A DNA stretch of 64,000 bases from Stygiobacter sp. (GCA_006218045.1 VBWB01000010.1:48813-112812), one strand, 5' to 3'; shown: positions 9,173 through 20,457, counted from the stretch's first letter. Made by a program: numbers and translations. Notes: generated by a model not told the origin, from the sequence alone.

Positions 9173-12100
9173 GTGGTTCATGGTGCGGTCAGAAGCTTGT
9201 TTCAGCTTCTGGGAGTTCTCGTCGTCGGTTTGCTGGTGATCGTGCCGGTGCTGCTGTGGCGTTTGTCCAGCGGTCCCGTTGTGCTGGATTTCCTGACACC
9301 GTATATCGAGGAAATCTTGGCCGCCCCGGATGGCGGCGTTTCCGTGCGCCTGGACACCACCGTTCTGGCCCTGGGCGCCAATAGCCGCACCTTGGAAATC
9401 CGGGCGCTGGGGGTCAACGCTTATGTGGGCGACAGCGCCCGGCCCATCGCCTCGGTGCCGGAAATCGCCCTGACCCTGTCGGGTCAGGCGCTGCTGAACG
9501 GCCAGTTGGCGCCGAAATCCATCACCTTGCTGCGCCCGCGTCTGCATCTGGTGCGCTCTGCCGACGGGCGTCTTCAGATGGATATCGGCGCCATTGAGGC
9601 CGAGACATCGGCACCGCCGACGGCCAATGCCGTCGACGCCTTGCTGGCGGCCCTGGTGGGCGAGCCCGATCCGTCCAAGCCGGGGCGGTCGTTGCAGCGC
9701 GCCGCCATCATCGACGCCGATTTGACGGTTGACGATCTTTATCTGAACACCACCTGGCAGGCCAAGGATGCCGATGTCGAGCTGCACCGGGTCGAAGGTG
9801 GTCTGGACGGCAGCGCCCATCTGGAATTCGACCTGGGCGGCGAAACCGGTATCGCCGACGGCAAGATAAGCTACCGCAAGGATGGCGACACGCTGGCGGC
9901 GGAAATCGAGGTGTCCGGCATTCGCCCGGCGGTCCTGGCTCGCCTGGGCGGGCCGCTGACCCAATTGCAGGCGCTGGATTTGCCGCTGGCCGGCATGGTC
10001 CGGGCCAAGGGCGATATCCGCGGCAAGGTGGACGAGGTGGCGTTTGAACTGGCTGGCGGTGCCGGCCTGTTCAGGCTGCCCGATCCGGTCAATATGCAGC
10101 GCAAGGTGGAGAGCGTCTCGCTGAAGGGGCGGGCCTTCGACGGCCTGAGCAAGGCACGGCTGGAGGAATTGCTGATCGATTTCGGCGGCCCGCGCCTGCG
10201 TCTGGCCGCCGAGGCCGAGGGGCTGGGCGGCGCCTCGACCCTGTTCCTGGAAGCCAGCCTGAACGATGTCCCCTTCGATGAATTGCCCGGCCTGTGGCCG
10301 GCCATCGCCGCGCCCAATCCGCGCGCATGGGTGGTCAGCAACCTGTCCAAGGGCATGGTCCGCGAGGCCCGCGCCACCTTGGCGGCGCGTTCGGCCTCGG
10401 GCCGCTTCGACGATCTGGTGGTCGACAGCCTGTCGGGGGAATTGCAGGGCGACGGCGTCCAGGTGGATTACCTGCACCCCATGCCGGTGGTGAAGAATGC
10501 CGCCGCCCGCGCTACGTTCGACACCTCGGCCTTCCGTCTCGACGTCCGGGGCGGCGAGGTCTACGGCCTGTCGCTGAAGGCCGGCCATATCGTGCTGTCG
10601 GGGCTTGATGCCGCCGATCAGTTCGCCGATATCGATCTGACCATCGCCGGTCCGGCCCGCGACGCCTTGATCCTGATCGACAACAAGCCGTTGCGCTATG
10701 CCACCGCCTTGGGCATCGATCCCAGTACGGTCGCCGGCGAGGGCGTCACCCGTCTGCGGCTGAAATTCCCACTGCTGAAGAATCTGCGCCTGGACGATTT
10801 GGAGGTGAAGGTCCATTCCTCGGTCAAGAAGGTGTTCCTGCCCAAGGTGGTGATGGGGCTGGACCTGACCCAGGGCGACCTGGAAATCGATGTCGACGCC
10901 AAGGGATTGGACGCCACCGGCCCCATCGTCCTGGGTTCCATTGCCGGCGATCTGAAATGGCGCGAGAATTTTTCCACCAAGGGCGTCGCCTTCCGCTCGC
11001 GCTACGAGGTCAAGGCTGCGTCCATCAGCGAGGACCAGCGCAAGCTGTTGCGGCTGGAAGGTCCGCCCTTCGTCGCGCCCTTCATGACCGGACCGGTGGC
11101 GGCCAACGTGGTGGCGACGCTTTATGGCGGCGGCAGGGGCGATATCGAGGCCAAGGTCGATCTGTCGCCCGCCTTCATGCGCCTGCCCGGATTGGGCTGG
11201 TACAAGCGCGACGGCACCACCGGCGGTGCCGACGTCTCGGTGCGGCTGGTCAATAACGAAATCGCCGCCATCCCACGTTTCTCGGTGGTTGCCGGTGATT
11301 TGCAGACCCGGGGCGCGGTGGCGTTCAGCGACGGCAGGCCGCGACGGGTGGAATTCGAGCGCCTGCGTTACGGTGGTCGCACCGATGTGGCCGGCACCCT
11401 GACCCTGCGGCCCAATGGCGGGCTGGATATCGTCGCCCGCGGCGACCAGTTCAACGCCGAACCGGTGGTGGGCGAGGAAGCCCCCATTCCCGGCGATCCG
11501 CCGTTGCCCGCCGGCCTTGACAAGCACCGCAAAAAGGCCGATCTGCCGCCCATGACCATTCAAGGCAGCGTCAAGACCGCCTGGCTGTCCAAGGACGGCA
11601 AACTTGCCGACGCCAGCGCCCATTTGCAGCGCGATTCCCAGGAATGGCGGCAGATGCAGGTCAAGGGCAAGGTCGGTGACGGCAAGACCTTTGACTTCGA
11701 CCTGCGCCAAAGCGGCCCCAATCGTCGGGCGGTCAAGGTGACGTCGGACGATGCCGGGGCGGTGCTGAAGGCTTTCGACAGCTACCAGCATATGGTATCG
11801 GGCAAGCTCGAGGTGAACGCCGCCTATGAAGACGACAAGGACGGTCAGCCTTTGGTCGGCACCATCAAGGTGGCCGATTACTACATCGTCAATGCCCCGG
11901 CCTTGGCCCGGCTGCTGACGGTGGCGGCGCTGTCGGGGATTTTGGATGTATTGCAGGATCAAGGCGTCGGGTTTTCCACCCTGGACGCCCCCTTTGTCCT
12001 GAAAGACGGTCTGTTGACCTTGAATGAGGCCCGTGCCTATGGCGCCGCCCTGGGCCTGACCGCCAAGGGCGAGCTGGATCTGGATGCCGGCCGCATGGCC

Positions 12101-12409
12101 CTGGAGGGCACGGTGGTGCCGGCCTATGCGCTTAATTCGGTGCTGGGCAATATCCCGGTGCTGGGCTGGCTGGTGACCGGCGGCGAAAAGGGCGGCGGGC
12201 TGGTGGCGTTCAATTATTCCATGCGCGGGCCGACGCAAGACCCCGACGTCATGGTCAACCCGCTATCGGCGCTGACGCCGGGCTTTTTGCGTAATCTGTT
12301 CAACATCTTCGATGACGGCTCGGAAACCGAGGCGCGCAAGCGGGCGCCGGAAAAACCGGTGGAAAAACCGGCGGAAAAACCAGTCGAAGCACCGCCGTTG
12401 CGGCAATGA
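9173..12409 (+). CDS. AsmA/YhdP-like DUF3971 membrane-anchored protein
   Basis: About 1078 residues. I choose GTG 9173 because a GGGGGAAGG ribosome-binding site lies at 9158-9166 and the protein then begins directly with an anchor; an upstream TTG at 9113 adds about 20 non-conserved residues. A single N-terminal membrane helix (LLGVLVVGLLVIVPVLLW) is followed by a very long beta-rich region with repeated strand-turn-strand patterns, typical of AsmA-like proteins that bridge inner and outer membrane. The C-terminal YALNSVLGNIPVLGWLVTGG is the AsmA-C signature seen in YhdP/TamB relatives, and the extreme tail is a lysine/proline/glutamate repeat (EKPVEKPAEKP). Its likely role is envelope lipid transport or outer-membrane homeostasis. 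Confidence 0.8.
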   Translation: MVHGAVRSLFQLLGVLVVGLLVIVPVLLWRLSSGPVVLDFLTPYIEEILAAPDGGVSVRLDTTVLALGANSRTLEIRALGVNAYVGDSARPIASVPEIALTLSGQALLNGQLAPKSITLLRPRLHLVRSADGRLQMDIGAIEAETSAPPTANAVDALLAALVGEPDPSKPGRSLQRAAIIDADLTVDDLYLNTTWQAKDADVELHRVEGGLDGSAHLEFDLGGETGIADGKISYRKDGDTLAAEIEVSGIRPAVLARLGGPLTQLQALDLPLAGMVRAKGDIRGKVDEVAFELAGGAGLFRLPDPVNMQRKVESVSLKGRAFDGLSKARLEELLIDFGGPRLRLAAEAEGLGGASTLFLEASLNDVPFDELPGLWPAIAAPNPRAWVVSNLSKGMVREARATLAARSASGRFDDLVVDSLSGELQGDGVQVDYLHPMPVVKNAAARATFDTSAFRLDVRGGEVYGLSLKAGHIVLSGLDAADQFADIDLTIAGPARDALILIDNKPLRYATALGIDPSTVAGEGVTRLRLKFPLLKNLRLDDLEVKVHSSVKKVFLPKVVMGLDLTQGDLEIDVDAKGLDATGPIVLGSIAGDLKWRENFSTKGVAFRSRYEVKAASISEDQRKLLRLEGPPFVAPFMTGPVAANVVATLYGGGRGDIEAKVDLSPAFMRLPGLGWYKRDGTTGGADVSVRLVNNEIAAIPRFSVVAGDLQTRGAVAFSDGRPRRVEFERLRYGGRTDVAGTLTLRPNGGLDIVARGDQFNAEPVVGEEAPIPGDPPLPAGLDKHRKKADLPPMTIQGSVKTAWLSKDGKLADASAHLQRDSQEWRQMQVKGKVGDGKTFDFDLRQSGPNRRAVKVTSDDAGAVLKAFDSYQHMVSGKLEVNAAYEDDKDGQPLVGTIKVADYYIVNAPALARLLTVAALSGILDVLQDQGVGFSTLDAPFVLKDGLLTLNEARAYGAALGLTAKGELDLDAGRMALEGTVVPAYALNSVLGNIPVLGWLVTGGEKGGGLVAFNYSMRGPTQDPDVMVNPLSALTPGFLRNLFNIFDDGSETEARKRAPEKPVEKPAEKPVEAPPLRQ

Positions 12410-12435
12410 AAAAGGCGCCGTTTCCGGCGCCTTTT
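12410..12435. terminator. Bidirectional intrinsic terminator
   Basis: A perfect 11-bp stem (AAAAGGCGCCG / CGGCGCCTTTT) with a TTTC loop sits exactly between the stop codons of the convergent AsmA-like gene and tyrS. The arms carry A and T runs, so it can terminate both transcripts. Confidence 0.88.
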
Positions 12436-13701
12436 CTATTCCGGCTTGACCAGAACGTTGCGCTTTTTACCCGCCGTCAGCTTGATGACGCCATCCTTCA
12501 GCGCCTCGGCACCGATCAGCGCCGCCGGGTCGGTGAGCTGGGCATCGTTGACGCGGCCGCCGCCTTGTTGCAGCAGGCGGCGGGCCTCGCCGTTGGAGGT
12601 GGACAGGCCGGCACGCACGAACAGGGCGAAGGCGGGGATGCCGGCATTCAGGTCCGCCGCCGGGATGGCAATGGTCGGCAGGGTGTCGGCCAGCGCCCCT
12701 TCCTCGAAGGTCTTGCGCGCGGTTTCCGCCGCTTCGCGGGCGGCATCCTCGCCATGACACAGGCGGGTGACCTCACCCGCCAGCACCTTCTTGGCTTCGT
12801 TGATCTCGGCCCCTTGCAGAGCTTCCAGCCGGGTAATTTCTTCCAGCGGCAATTCAGTGTAGAGCTTGAGGAAGCGGCCCACATCGGCGTCTTCGGTGTT
12901 GCGCCAGTATTGCCAGAATTCCCACGCCGACAGCATGGCAGCATTCAGCCACACGGCGCCGCCCACGGTCTTGCCCATCTTGGCGCCCGAGCTGGTGGTC
13001 AAAAGCGGGCTGGTCAGGCCGAAAAGTTCGGCCTGATGCACGCGCCGGCCCAATTCGACGCCGTTGATGATGTTGCCCCACTGGTCGGATCCGCCCATCT
13101 GCAACACGCATTTGTGGCGGCTCCACAACTCGGCGAAGTCGTAGCCTTGCAGGATCATGTAGTTGAATTCCAGGAAGGTCAGCGGCTGTTCGCGTTCCAG
13201 CCGCAGCTTGACCGAATCGAAGGTCAGCATGCGGTTGATGGTGAAATGCTTGCCGTAATCGCGCAGGAAGGCGATGTAATTGAGCTGGTCCAGCCAGTCG
13301 GCGTTGTTGACCATCATGGCGTCGGTGGCGCCGTCGCCGAAAGTCAGGTATTTGGCGAAAACCTGCTTGATGCCGGCCATGTTGCGCGCGATGGCCGCGT
13401 CGTCCAGCATCTTGCGGGCTTCATCCTTGCCGGTGGGGTCGCCGATGCGGGTGGTGCCGCCGCCCATCAGCACGATGGGCTTGTTGCCGGTCTTCTGCCA
13501 CCACCTGAGCAGCATGATCTGCATCAGGCCGCCCACATGCAGCGATTCGGCGGTGCAGTCGAAGCCGATATATGCCGCCGCCGGACCTTGGGCCAAGCGC
13601 TTGTCCAGCGCCTCCAGATCGGTGCATTGATGCATGTAGCCGCGTTCGGCGACGACGCGCAGGAATTCGGAGCGGGCGGTGGTCATGGCGGTATCGATCA
13701 T
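12436..13701 (-). CDS. tyrS: Tyrosyl-tRNA synthetase
   Basis: 421 residues from ATG 13701; an internal ATG at 13686 is a possible alternative. It charges tRNA-Tyr with tyrosine. Class I synthetase landmarks are visible: [17 protein letters not shown] (HIGH-like), [14 protein letters not shown], the tyrosine-site segment [24 protein letters not shown], and the KMSKS-like loop GAKMGKT. The last 65 residues, starting at [18 protein letters not shown], form an S4 RNA-binding domain. The gene is divergent from anmK with a 75-bp shared promoter region, and its 3' end abuts the terminator shared with the AsmA-like gene. Confidence 0.97.
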   Translation of the reverse strand: MIDTAMTTARSEFLRVVAERGYMHQCTDLEALDKRLAQGPAAAYIGFDCTAESLHVGGLMQIMLLRWWQKTGNKPIVLMGGGTTRIGDPTGKDEARKMLDDAAIARNMAGIKQVFAKYLTFGDGATDAMMVNNADWLDQLNYIAFLRDYGKHFTINRMLTFDSVKLRLEREQPLTFLEFNYMILQGYDFAELWSRHKCVLQMGGSDQWGNIINGVELGRRVHQAELFGLTSPLLTTSSGAKMGKTVGGAVWLNAAMLSAWEFWQYWRNTEDADVGRFLKLYTELPLEEITRLEALQGAEINEAKKVLAGEVTRLCHGEDAAREAAETARKTFEEGALADTLPTIAIPAADLNAGIPAFALFVRAGLSTSNGEARRLLQQGGGRVNDAQLTDPAALIGAEALKDGVIKLTAGKKRNVLVKPE

Positions 13702-13776
13702 TCGGTTGCTTGAACAAAGAGAGCCCGTTTAGCACAATCGCTGCCGGGCAACAATCGGCGCAAAGGCGCATCCTTC

Positions 13777-14850
13777 ATGCACATGCTGGCTCTGGGTCTG
13801 ATGAGCGGTACCTCGCTCGACGGTATTGACGCTGCCCTGGTGGAAACCGATGGCGAGAGGGTGAGGGCCACCGGCGCGGCCCTGACCGTTCCCTATGACG
13901 ACGATCTGCGCCGGGATTTGCGGTCTGTGCTGGGCGGCACCGGTCCGGTGGCCGAGGTGGAACGGCGTTTGACCCTGGCCCATGCCCAGGCGGTCGACCG
14001 CCTGTTGGACCAAGCCGGCATCGATGCCGGGCGGGTTGGCGTGATCGGCTTTCACGGCCATACCATCCTGCACCGGCCCGAGCAGCGCCGCACCTGGCAG
14101 ATCGGCGATGGGGCCTTGCTGGCGCGGCTGACCGCTATCCGCGTCGTCAACGATTTCCGCAGTGATGATGTGGCGGCGGGCGGGCAGGGGGCGCCGCTGG
14201 TGCCGGTCTATCATGCCGCCCTGGCGCAAGGGCTGAGCGCACCCTTGGCGGTGCTCAATCTGGGCGGCGTCGGCAATGTCACCTGGATCGGCGCGGACGG
14301 AACCTTGCTGGCCTTCGACACCGGGCCGGGCAATGCCCTGATCGATGATTGGGCGTTGACCCATACCGGGCGCCCGGTGGATGCGGGCGGCGCCCTGGCT
14401 GCCGCCGGCATCGTCGATGGGGCGGCGGTGGATCGCTTCGCCCGCCATGATTATTTTTCGGCCATCCCGCCCAAATCCCTGGACCGTGACGATTTCCAGG
14501 CCGTGGCGGCGCAATTGGTGGCGGGCAAGGGAACAGCGGACGGCGCCGCTACCCTGACCGCCTTCACAATCCGCGCCGTGGCGGCGGCGGCTCAGCATTT
14601 CCCCGCCCCGGTGTCGCGCTGGCTGGTCTGCGGCGGCGGGCGGCATAATCCGGTGCTGATGCGCATGCTGGCCGCCCAATTGGCGGCCCCGGTCGCCCCG
14701 GTCGAGGCGGTGGGCTGGGACGGCGATGCCCTGGAGGCCCAGGCCTTCGCCTTTCTGGCGGTGCGCTCGTTGCGTGGCTTGCCCTTGACGTTTCCCGGCA
14801 CCACCGGGGTGCCGCACCCCCTGACCGGCGGGCGGGTAACCGTTTTCTAA
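13777..14850 (+). CDS. anmK: Anhydro-N-acetylmuramic acid kinase
   Basis: 357 residues. It phosphorylates and opens 1,6-anhydro-MurNAc to MurNAc-6-phosphate in peptidoglycan recycling. The family-defining N-terminus MLALGLMSGTSLDGIDAA is present (ATP phosphate-binding loop). It is followed by GFHGHTILHRPE (catalytic/substrate region), NLGGVGNVTWIG, AFDTGPGNALIDDW, and VCGGGRHNPVLM near the C-terminus. ATG 13777 or ATG 13783 could be the start; AAAGGCG just upstream supports 13777. No other recycling gene (murQ, nagZ) is adjacent. Confidence 0.95.
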   Translation: MHMLALGLMSGTSLDGIDAALVETDGERVRATGAALTVPYDDDLRRDLRSVLGGTGPVAEVERRLTLAHAQAVDRLLDQAGIDAGRVGVIGFHGHTILHRPEQRRTWQIGDGALLARLTAIRVVNDFRSDDVAAGGQGAPLVPVYHAALAQGLSAPLAVLNLGGVGNVTWIGADGTLLAFDTGPGNALIDDWALTHTGRPVDAGGALAAAGIVDGAAVDRFARHDYFSAIPPKSLDRDDFQAVAAQLVAGKGTADGAATLTAFTIRAVAAAAQHFPAPVSRWLVCGGGRHNPVLMRMLAAQLAAPVAPVEAVGWDGDALEAQAFAFLAVRSLRGLPLTFPGTTGVPHPLTGGRVTVF

Positions 14851-14892
14851 CCGGAATCGGGTTAGATGAGGGCGGTATCAAGGAGATTGGTC

Positions 14893-15210
14893 ATGAAGCG
14901 CATCTTGTTCGCCACAGCGATGATGATGATGGCGGTAGCGGCACCGGCCCGGGCCGATCAGGTCAGCGCCATCGCGGCGGCGCGCCAGCAGCCGCGGGTG
15001 GTCGATGTCAGTGTCGACACCCAGGGCAACATGTATGTGTTGGTCAAGGCCGAGACTCTGTCCTGGCCGCAATATGCCGCCTTCATGTGCAAGGTGGTGG
15101 CCCCGCACAAGGCCCGCATCTTCCGTGTCCGCGTCATCGAATTGACCAAGGCGGCGCGAACCCAGCCGGCGGCTAAATGGGACCGGCTGGGCGAAGCCTC
15201 ATGCGGGTGA
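14893..15210 (+). CDS. Small secreted protein of unknown function
   Basis: 105 residues from ATG 14893, chosen because CAAGGAGATT precedes it by about 5 bases and the protein then opens with a clean signal peptide (KRILFATAMMMMAVAAPARA, cleavage before DQ). The mature ~80 residues are mixed alpha/beta with two cysteines (FMCKVV and the C-terminal EASCG) that could form a disulfide in the periplasm. I do not recognise the family. It follows anmK by 42 bp on the same strand and probably shares its transcript. Its 3' end overlaps the convergent phoU by 12 bp. Confidence 0.65.
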   Translation: MKRILFATAMMMMAVAAPARADQVSAIAAARQQPRVVDVSVDTQGNMYVLVKAETLSWPQYAAFMCKVVAPHKARIFRVRVIELTKAARTQPAAKWDRLGEASCG

Positions 15211-15921
15211 GGAGCCATCCTCGAAGGACGAGGTGTCGCGCTTGGGCCGCTGGCCGCCCAGCGCCCGCCCGGTAGAGATGAAATAGGTCATCTCGGCGAT
15301 GTTGGTGGCGTGGTCGCCGACCCGTTCGATGTTCTTGGCGATGAACATCAGATGCGAGCAGGCGGTGATGGTGCGCGGGTCTTCCATCATATAGGTCAGG
15401 ATCTCGCGGAACAGGCTGGAATACAGATCGTCCACTTCCTGGTCCCGCGACCGTACCGCCAAGGCGCGCTCGGCGTCGTGGGCCAAGAAGGCGTCCAGAA
15501 CTTCGTTCAGCAATTCCGCCACCAGTCGGCCCATGCGCACCAGCGACCGCATGGGGGCGACCGGGGGCATCTGGTTGAGCACCAGCGACCGTTTGGCGGC
15601 GTTGGCGGCGTGGTCGGCGATGCGTTCGATGTCGCCGGCGGCCTTCAACGTTGAAATCACCATGCGCAGGTCGTCGGCGACGGGAGCCCGCAGCGCCAGC
15701 AGGCGCACGGTCTGCTCATTGATGAAATGCTCGCATTCATCCACCTTGGGGTCTTCGTTCATCACCTTGGTGGCGATGTCGGAATCGCGCTTGTCCAAGG
15801 CTTCGATCGCGGCGGCCAACTGTACTTCGGTCAGTCCGGCCATGCGGGCCAGGGCGTCGTGCAGAAGCTTCAGTTCGTCGTCATAGGATTTGACGATGTG
15901 CTGGTCGCCGATGGTGGGCAT
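15199..15921 (-). CDS. phoU: Phosphate signalling regulator PhoU
   Basis: 240 residues with the duplicated three-helix PhoU fold. Each half carries a metal-binding E/D-rich motif: the first around VDECEHFINEQTVRLLALRAP, the second around NIERVGDHATNIAEM. PhoU links the Pst transporter to PhoR kinase activity and limits phosphate uptake. It lies 13 bp downstream of pstB on the same strand, the usual order. The C-terminal tail (PKRDTSSFEDGSSPA) is a non-conserved extension. Confidence 0.95.
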   Translation of the reverse strand: MPTIGDQHIVKSYDDELKLLHDALARMAGLTEVQLAAAIEALDKRDSDIATKVMNEDPKVDECEHFINEQTVRLLALRAPVADDLRMVISTLKAAGDIERIADHAANAAKRSLVLNQMPPVAPMRSLVRMGRLVAELLNEVLDAFLAHDAERALAVRSRDQEVDDLYSSLFREILTYMMEDPRTITACSHLMFIAKNIERVGDHATNIAEMTYFISTGRALGGQRPKRDTSSFEDGSSPA

Positions 15922-15934
15922 GGGTGTTCTCCGA

Positions 15935-16735
<801 letters not shown>

Positions 16736-16801
16736 CCGTGTCAGTCAAAGGCAGGGCTGGTATAGCGGCAGCAAGGCCCAAGGCAATGTGAAAGTTCAGT
16801 G

Positions 16802-19800
16802 TCAGTTGTCCAGCAGAGCATGCACCGAATTGCGCCGGGGTTGCCACAACCCTCTTTCGATGGCTTCGCGCAGGCGGGCGCGGATTTCCTGCAAGGCGGC
16901 GGGATTGTTGCGCTGCAAGAAATCGCGCACCTCGTCGTCGCCCAGATAGGCGTCGGCGATCAGGTCGAAATGGTGATTCTTGACCGCGTCGGTGGTGGCG
17001 GCGAAGGCGAACAGATAATCCACCGTGGCGGCCATCTCGAAGGCGCCCTTGTAGCCGTGGCGCATCACCCCTTTGATCCATTTGGGATTGACGGCGCGGG
17101 CGCGCACCACGCGGGCGATTTCTTCGCCCAAACTGCGGATGCGCGGCGATTCGGGGCGCGAATGGTCGGGGTGATAGATGGCGGGGGCCTTGCCCGAGGC
17201 GTGCTTGACCGCCGCCGCCATACCACCCTCGAACTGATAATAATCGTCCGAATCCAGCAGATCGTGTTCGCGGTTGTCCTGGTTCTGCACCACCGCTTCC
17301 ACCTGCGACAGCCGTTCGTGGAACAGGTCGCGGGCGTCGCTGCCCTCGGCGCCGTTGCCATAGGCCCAGCCGCCCCAGGCCAGGTAAGCCTGTGCCAGAT
17401 CGCCTTCGTCGGTCCAGCCGCCTTCGTCGATCAGCGCTTGCAAGCCGGCGCCGTAGGCCCCGGGCTTGGAGCCGAACACCCGGGCCGCCGCCTGGATGCC
17501 CAGGCGCGGGGTGTCGGCGCGGACGCGGGCGGCCAGCGGGTTGACGCCGTCGTCCTCGTCCAGGGCGGCGACGGCGCGCACGGCGGAATCGAACAGGTTG
17601 ATCAGATCGGGGAAGGCATCGCGGAAAAAGCCAGACACCCTGAGCGTCACATCCACGCGCGGGCGATCCAGCACGGTCTGCGGCAGGATTTCAAAGCCGG
17701 TGACCCGGCGTGAGGCGGCATCCCAGGTCGGGCGTGCCCCCAGCAGGGCCAGTCCCTGGGCGATGTCGTCGCCGCCGGTGCGCATATTGCTGGTGCCCCA
17801 GGCGGTCACCGCCATGGCCCGCGGCCAATCGCCGTTGTCCTGCAAATAGCGCTCGACCAGCAATTGCGCCGATTTCCACCCCAGCAGCCACGCCGCCGGC
17901 GTCGGCACCACGCGGGTATCGACGGAATAGAAATTGCGCCCGGTGGGCAGCACGTCGGGCCGGCCCCTGGTCGGCGCCCCCGATGGGCCGGGGGCGACGA
18001 AACGGCCATCGAGACCGCGCAGCAGGCCGTTGATTTCGGCATCACCGCAACCGTCGACGGCGGGGGCCAGACGGGTGTGGATATAGTCCAGCACCGCCCG
18101 GGTTTGCGTCCAGCCGGCATCGGGGGCTTGCCCGGCCACCAGGGCGCGGGCCAAGTTCTCCAGCCGCTCCACCGTGTCGCCGTTGCTGCGCCAGATGTCG
18201 CCAGCCAGGATGTCCGGACGCGGGCCGGACCACGGATCGCCCAGCACGCAATCGAGCGGGTCGAAGCCCAGGGCCAAATCGGCGGCCAGGGCGCGCAGCA
18301 ATGATTGCTGACCCGGCTGCGCCCCATGCCCGAGGCGGGCCAGGGCGACCAGCAGGTCGATGCGCTGGTCACCCTGGGGGCTGACGCCGAAGACGTGCAG
18401 GCCGTCGCGGATCTGCAATTCCTTCAGTTCGCACAGATGGTTGTCCAACTTGGCCAGGGCATCGTCGGCATCGTCACCGGGTTTGATCCCCAGATCGGCA
18501 TCCAGGCCGGCACTGGCGGTCAGGCTCAGGATGTCCTTGCGCAGAATGGCCAGGCGGCGCGGATCGACGCCCGCCGCCTCGTAATATTCGTCCACCAGCC
18601 GTTCAAGCTCGGCCAGCGGGCCATAGCTTTCCGCCCGCGTCAACGGCGGCGTCAGATGGTCGATGATCACCGCCGCCGCCCGGCGCTTGGCCTGGGTGCC
18701 TTCGCCCGGATCGTTGACGATGAACGGGTAGAGATTGGGCAGCGGCCCCAGGCAGGCCTCGGGGTAGCAGTTGGACGACAGGGCCAGCGACTTGCCCGGC
18801 AGCCATTCCAGATTGCCGTGCTTGCCCATGTGGATGACGGCGTCGGCGCGGAAGTGTTCGCGCATCCAGGCGTGGAAGGCCAGATAATTGTGCGGCGGCA
18901 CCAGATCGGGGTCGTGATAGGACTTGGCCGGATCGATGTTGTAGCCGCGTGCCGGCTGGATACCCACCGCCACCTTGCCCAACACCAGGACGGGCAGCAG
19001 GAACTTGCCGCAGCTCAGTTCCCCCGCGCGGAAGAACGGGTCGCTTTCCGGCGCCCCCCAACGCTCGCCCACCGCCTGTTGCACCGGCGTGGGCAGGGAA
19101 TGGAAAAACGCCAGATAATCGGGCAGGGCGAGGCTTTCGCGCTGTTGCCGGTCATCCAGCCGCCGCCAATCGTTGGTCGCACCTTGTTGCAGCAGGTCCA
19201 GCAGATGATTGCCGTCGGCGGGCAGGGTGTCGATGCCATAGCCGGCTTCGTCCATGGCCCGCAGCACCTGGATGGTGCCCGCCGGGGTGTCCAGGCCGAC
19301 GCCGTTGCCCAGGCGTCCGTCGCGGTTGGGGTAATTGGCCAGAACCACCATCACCCGCCGCTGGGGCGGGGTTTTGCGCCGCAATCTGGCCCAATTGGCG
19401 GCCAGGGCGGCGGCAAAGGCGACGCGGTCGGCCTCCGGCTGATGGCGGGCGAGATCGCATTGGGTGAGGTCGTCGCGGCTGGCCGCCTTGAACGATACGG
19501 CGCGGGCGAGGATGCGGCCATCCACCTCGGGCAGGGCCACGTTCATGGCGATGTCCTTCGGCCCCAGGCCGGTATTGCCGTTTTGCCAGGTCTGGCGGTC
19601 GCAGCCGGCCAGCACCACCTGCAATACCGGGCAATCGGCGGCGGCCAGCGGTGAATCCTCGGGCTTGCCGGGGGTGGCGACGGCGAAACCGGTGGCGTTG
19701 ACGATGATGTCGGGGCGCATGCGCCCCAACAACCCTTCGACCATCGCCGCCGAGGCAGTATCCTTCAGCGATTGCACATGGATGGCCGCCGCGTTCAGGC

Positions 19801-20452
19801 CGCGCTCGCGCAAACCGGCCAGCAGCGCATCGACGGGGGCGGTGTCGCCGGCCAGCACCTGGGCGCGGTAGAAGACGATGACGGCGCTGGGCTTGGCCTG
19901 GTCCCAATCCTGCTGCCAATCCAGCGACGGATAGGGGCCGGCGGCGGGTAGCGGCTTGGGCTCCAGCCAGTCATCCCGGTTGTCGGCCCACCGGATCAGG
20001 CTGTCCATGTTGGCGGGACCGCCCTGGATCAGCCAGCGCCATACCCGGTCGAGATCGCGACGGTCCAAGGTGGACAGCGCCATCAAATCCGGGTCGGGTT
20101 TGTCGTCGCCGGGCAACAGCGCCAGAACGATGCCCTTGCGCCGGCAGGTGGCCGCGATCTGCTCGATACCATAAGGCCAATAGGATCGACCGCCCAGCAG
20201 GCGGATGATCACCAGCCGGGCATGGGCAATCACCTGATCGACGTAAAGGTCCACCGACATGTGGTGGTCGAGGCGCAGCAGATTGGCCAGCCGCAGGGCG
20301 AACGGCGCCCCCCGCTGTCCGTGGGCGGCGGCGATGGCCGACAATTCGGTGTCGGCGGCGGACAGCATCACCACCGCGCCGGGACTTTGCCCCAGATCGA
20401 CGGCTTCGGCGCCGTCGGTGATGCTGCCGGGCTGGGCGGCCAGAAGGTGCAT
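16802..20452 (-). CDS. cobN: Aerobic cobaltochelatase subunit CobN
   Basis: 1216 residues, close to the usual length. CobN is the large subunit of the ATP-dependent CobNST chelatase that inserts cobalt into hydrogenobyrinate a,c-diamide. Recognisable BchH/CobN segments include RLLGGRSYWPYGIEQI, VVLANYPNRDGRLGNGVGLDTP, DAVIHMGKHGNLEWLPGKS and WGTSNMRTGGDDIAQGLALLG. The gene follows cobW with only 5 bp between them, so it is co-transcribed with cobW and cobU/cobP. The partner subunits cobS and cobT are not in this window. Confidence 0.96.
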   Translation of the reverse strand: MHLLAAQPGSITDGAEAVDLGQSPGAVVMLSAADTELSAIAAAHGQRGAPFALRLANLLRLDHHMSVDLYVDQVIAHARLVIIRLLGGRSYWPYGIEQIAATCRRKGIVLALLPGDDKPDPDLMALSTLDRRDLDRVWRWLIQGGPANMDSLIRWADNRDDWLEPKPLPAAGPYPSLDWQQDWDQAKPSAVIVFYRAQVLAGDTAPVDALLAGLRERGLNAAAIHVQSLKDTASAAMVEGLLGRMRPDIIVNATGFAVATPGKPEDSPLAAADCPVLQVVLAGCDRQTWQNGNTGLGPKDIAMNVALPEVDGRILARAVSFKAASRDDLTQCDLARHQPEADRVAFAAALAANWARLRRKTPPQRRVMVVLANYPNRDGRLGNGVGLDTPAGTIQVLRAMDEAGYGIDTLPADGNHLLDLLQQGATNDWRRLDDRQQRESLALPDYLAFFHSLPTPVQQAVGERWGAPESDPFFRAGELSCGKFLLPVLVLGKVAVGIQPARGYNIDPAKSYHDPDLVPPHNYLAFHAWMREHFRADAVIHMGKHGNLEWLPGKSLALSSNCYPEACLGPLPNLYPFIVNDPGEGTQAKRRAAAVIIDHLTPPLTRAESYGPLAELERLVDEYYEAAGVDPRRLAILRKDILSLTASAGLDADLGIKPGDDADDALAKLDNHLCELKELQIRDGLHVFGVSPQGDQRIDLLVALARLGHGAQPGQQSLLRALAADLALGFDPLDCVLGDPWSGPRPDILAGDIWRSNGDTVERLENLARALVAGQAPDAGWTQTRAVLDYIHTRLAPAVDGCGDAEINGLLRGLDGRFVAPGPSGAPTRGRPDVLPTGRNFYSVDTRVVPTPAAWLLGWKSAQLLVERYLQDNGDWPRAMAVTAWGTSNMRTGGDDIAQGLALLGARPTWDAASRRVTGFEILPQTVLDRPRVDVTLRVSGFFRDAFPDLINLFDSAVRAVAALDEDDGVNPLAARVRADTPRLGIQAAARVFGSKPGAYGAGLQALIDEGGWTDEGDLAQAYLAWGGWAYGNGAEGSDARDLFHERLSQVEAVVQNQDNREHDLLDSDDYYQFEGGMAAAVKHASGKAPAIYHPDHSRPESPRIRSLGEEIARVVRARAVNPKWIKGVMRHGYKGAFEMAATVDYLFAFAATTDAVKNHHFDLIADAYLGDDEVRDFLQRNNPAALQEIRARLREAIERGLWQPRRNSVHALLDN

Positions 20453-20457
20453 TCAGG

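Noticed and set aside
6134-12238. A 2034-codon open frame on the minus strand spanning glnE and the AsmA-like gene
   Set aside because: Only the part from 9097 down is GlnE; the upstream part is an antisense shadow of the AsmA-like gene, glycine/glutamine/histidine-rich with no domain, caused by high GC third positions.
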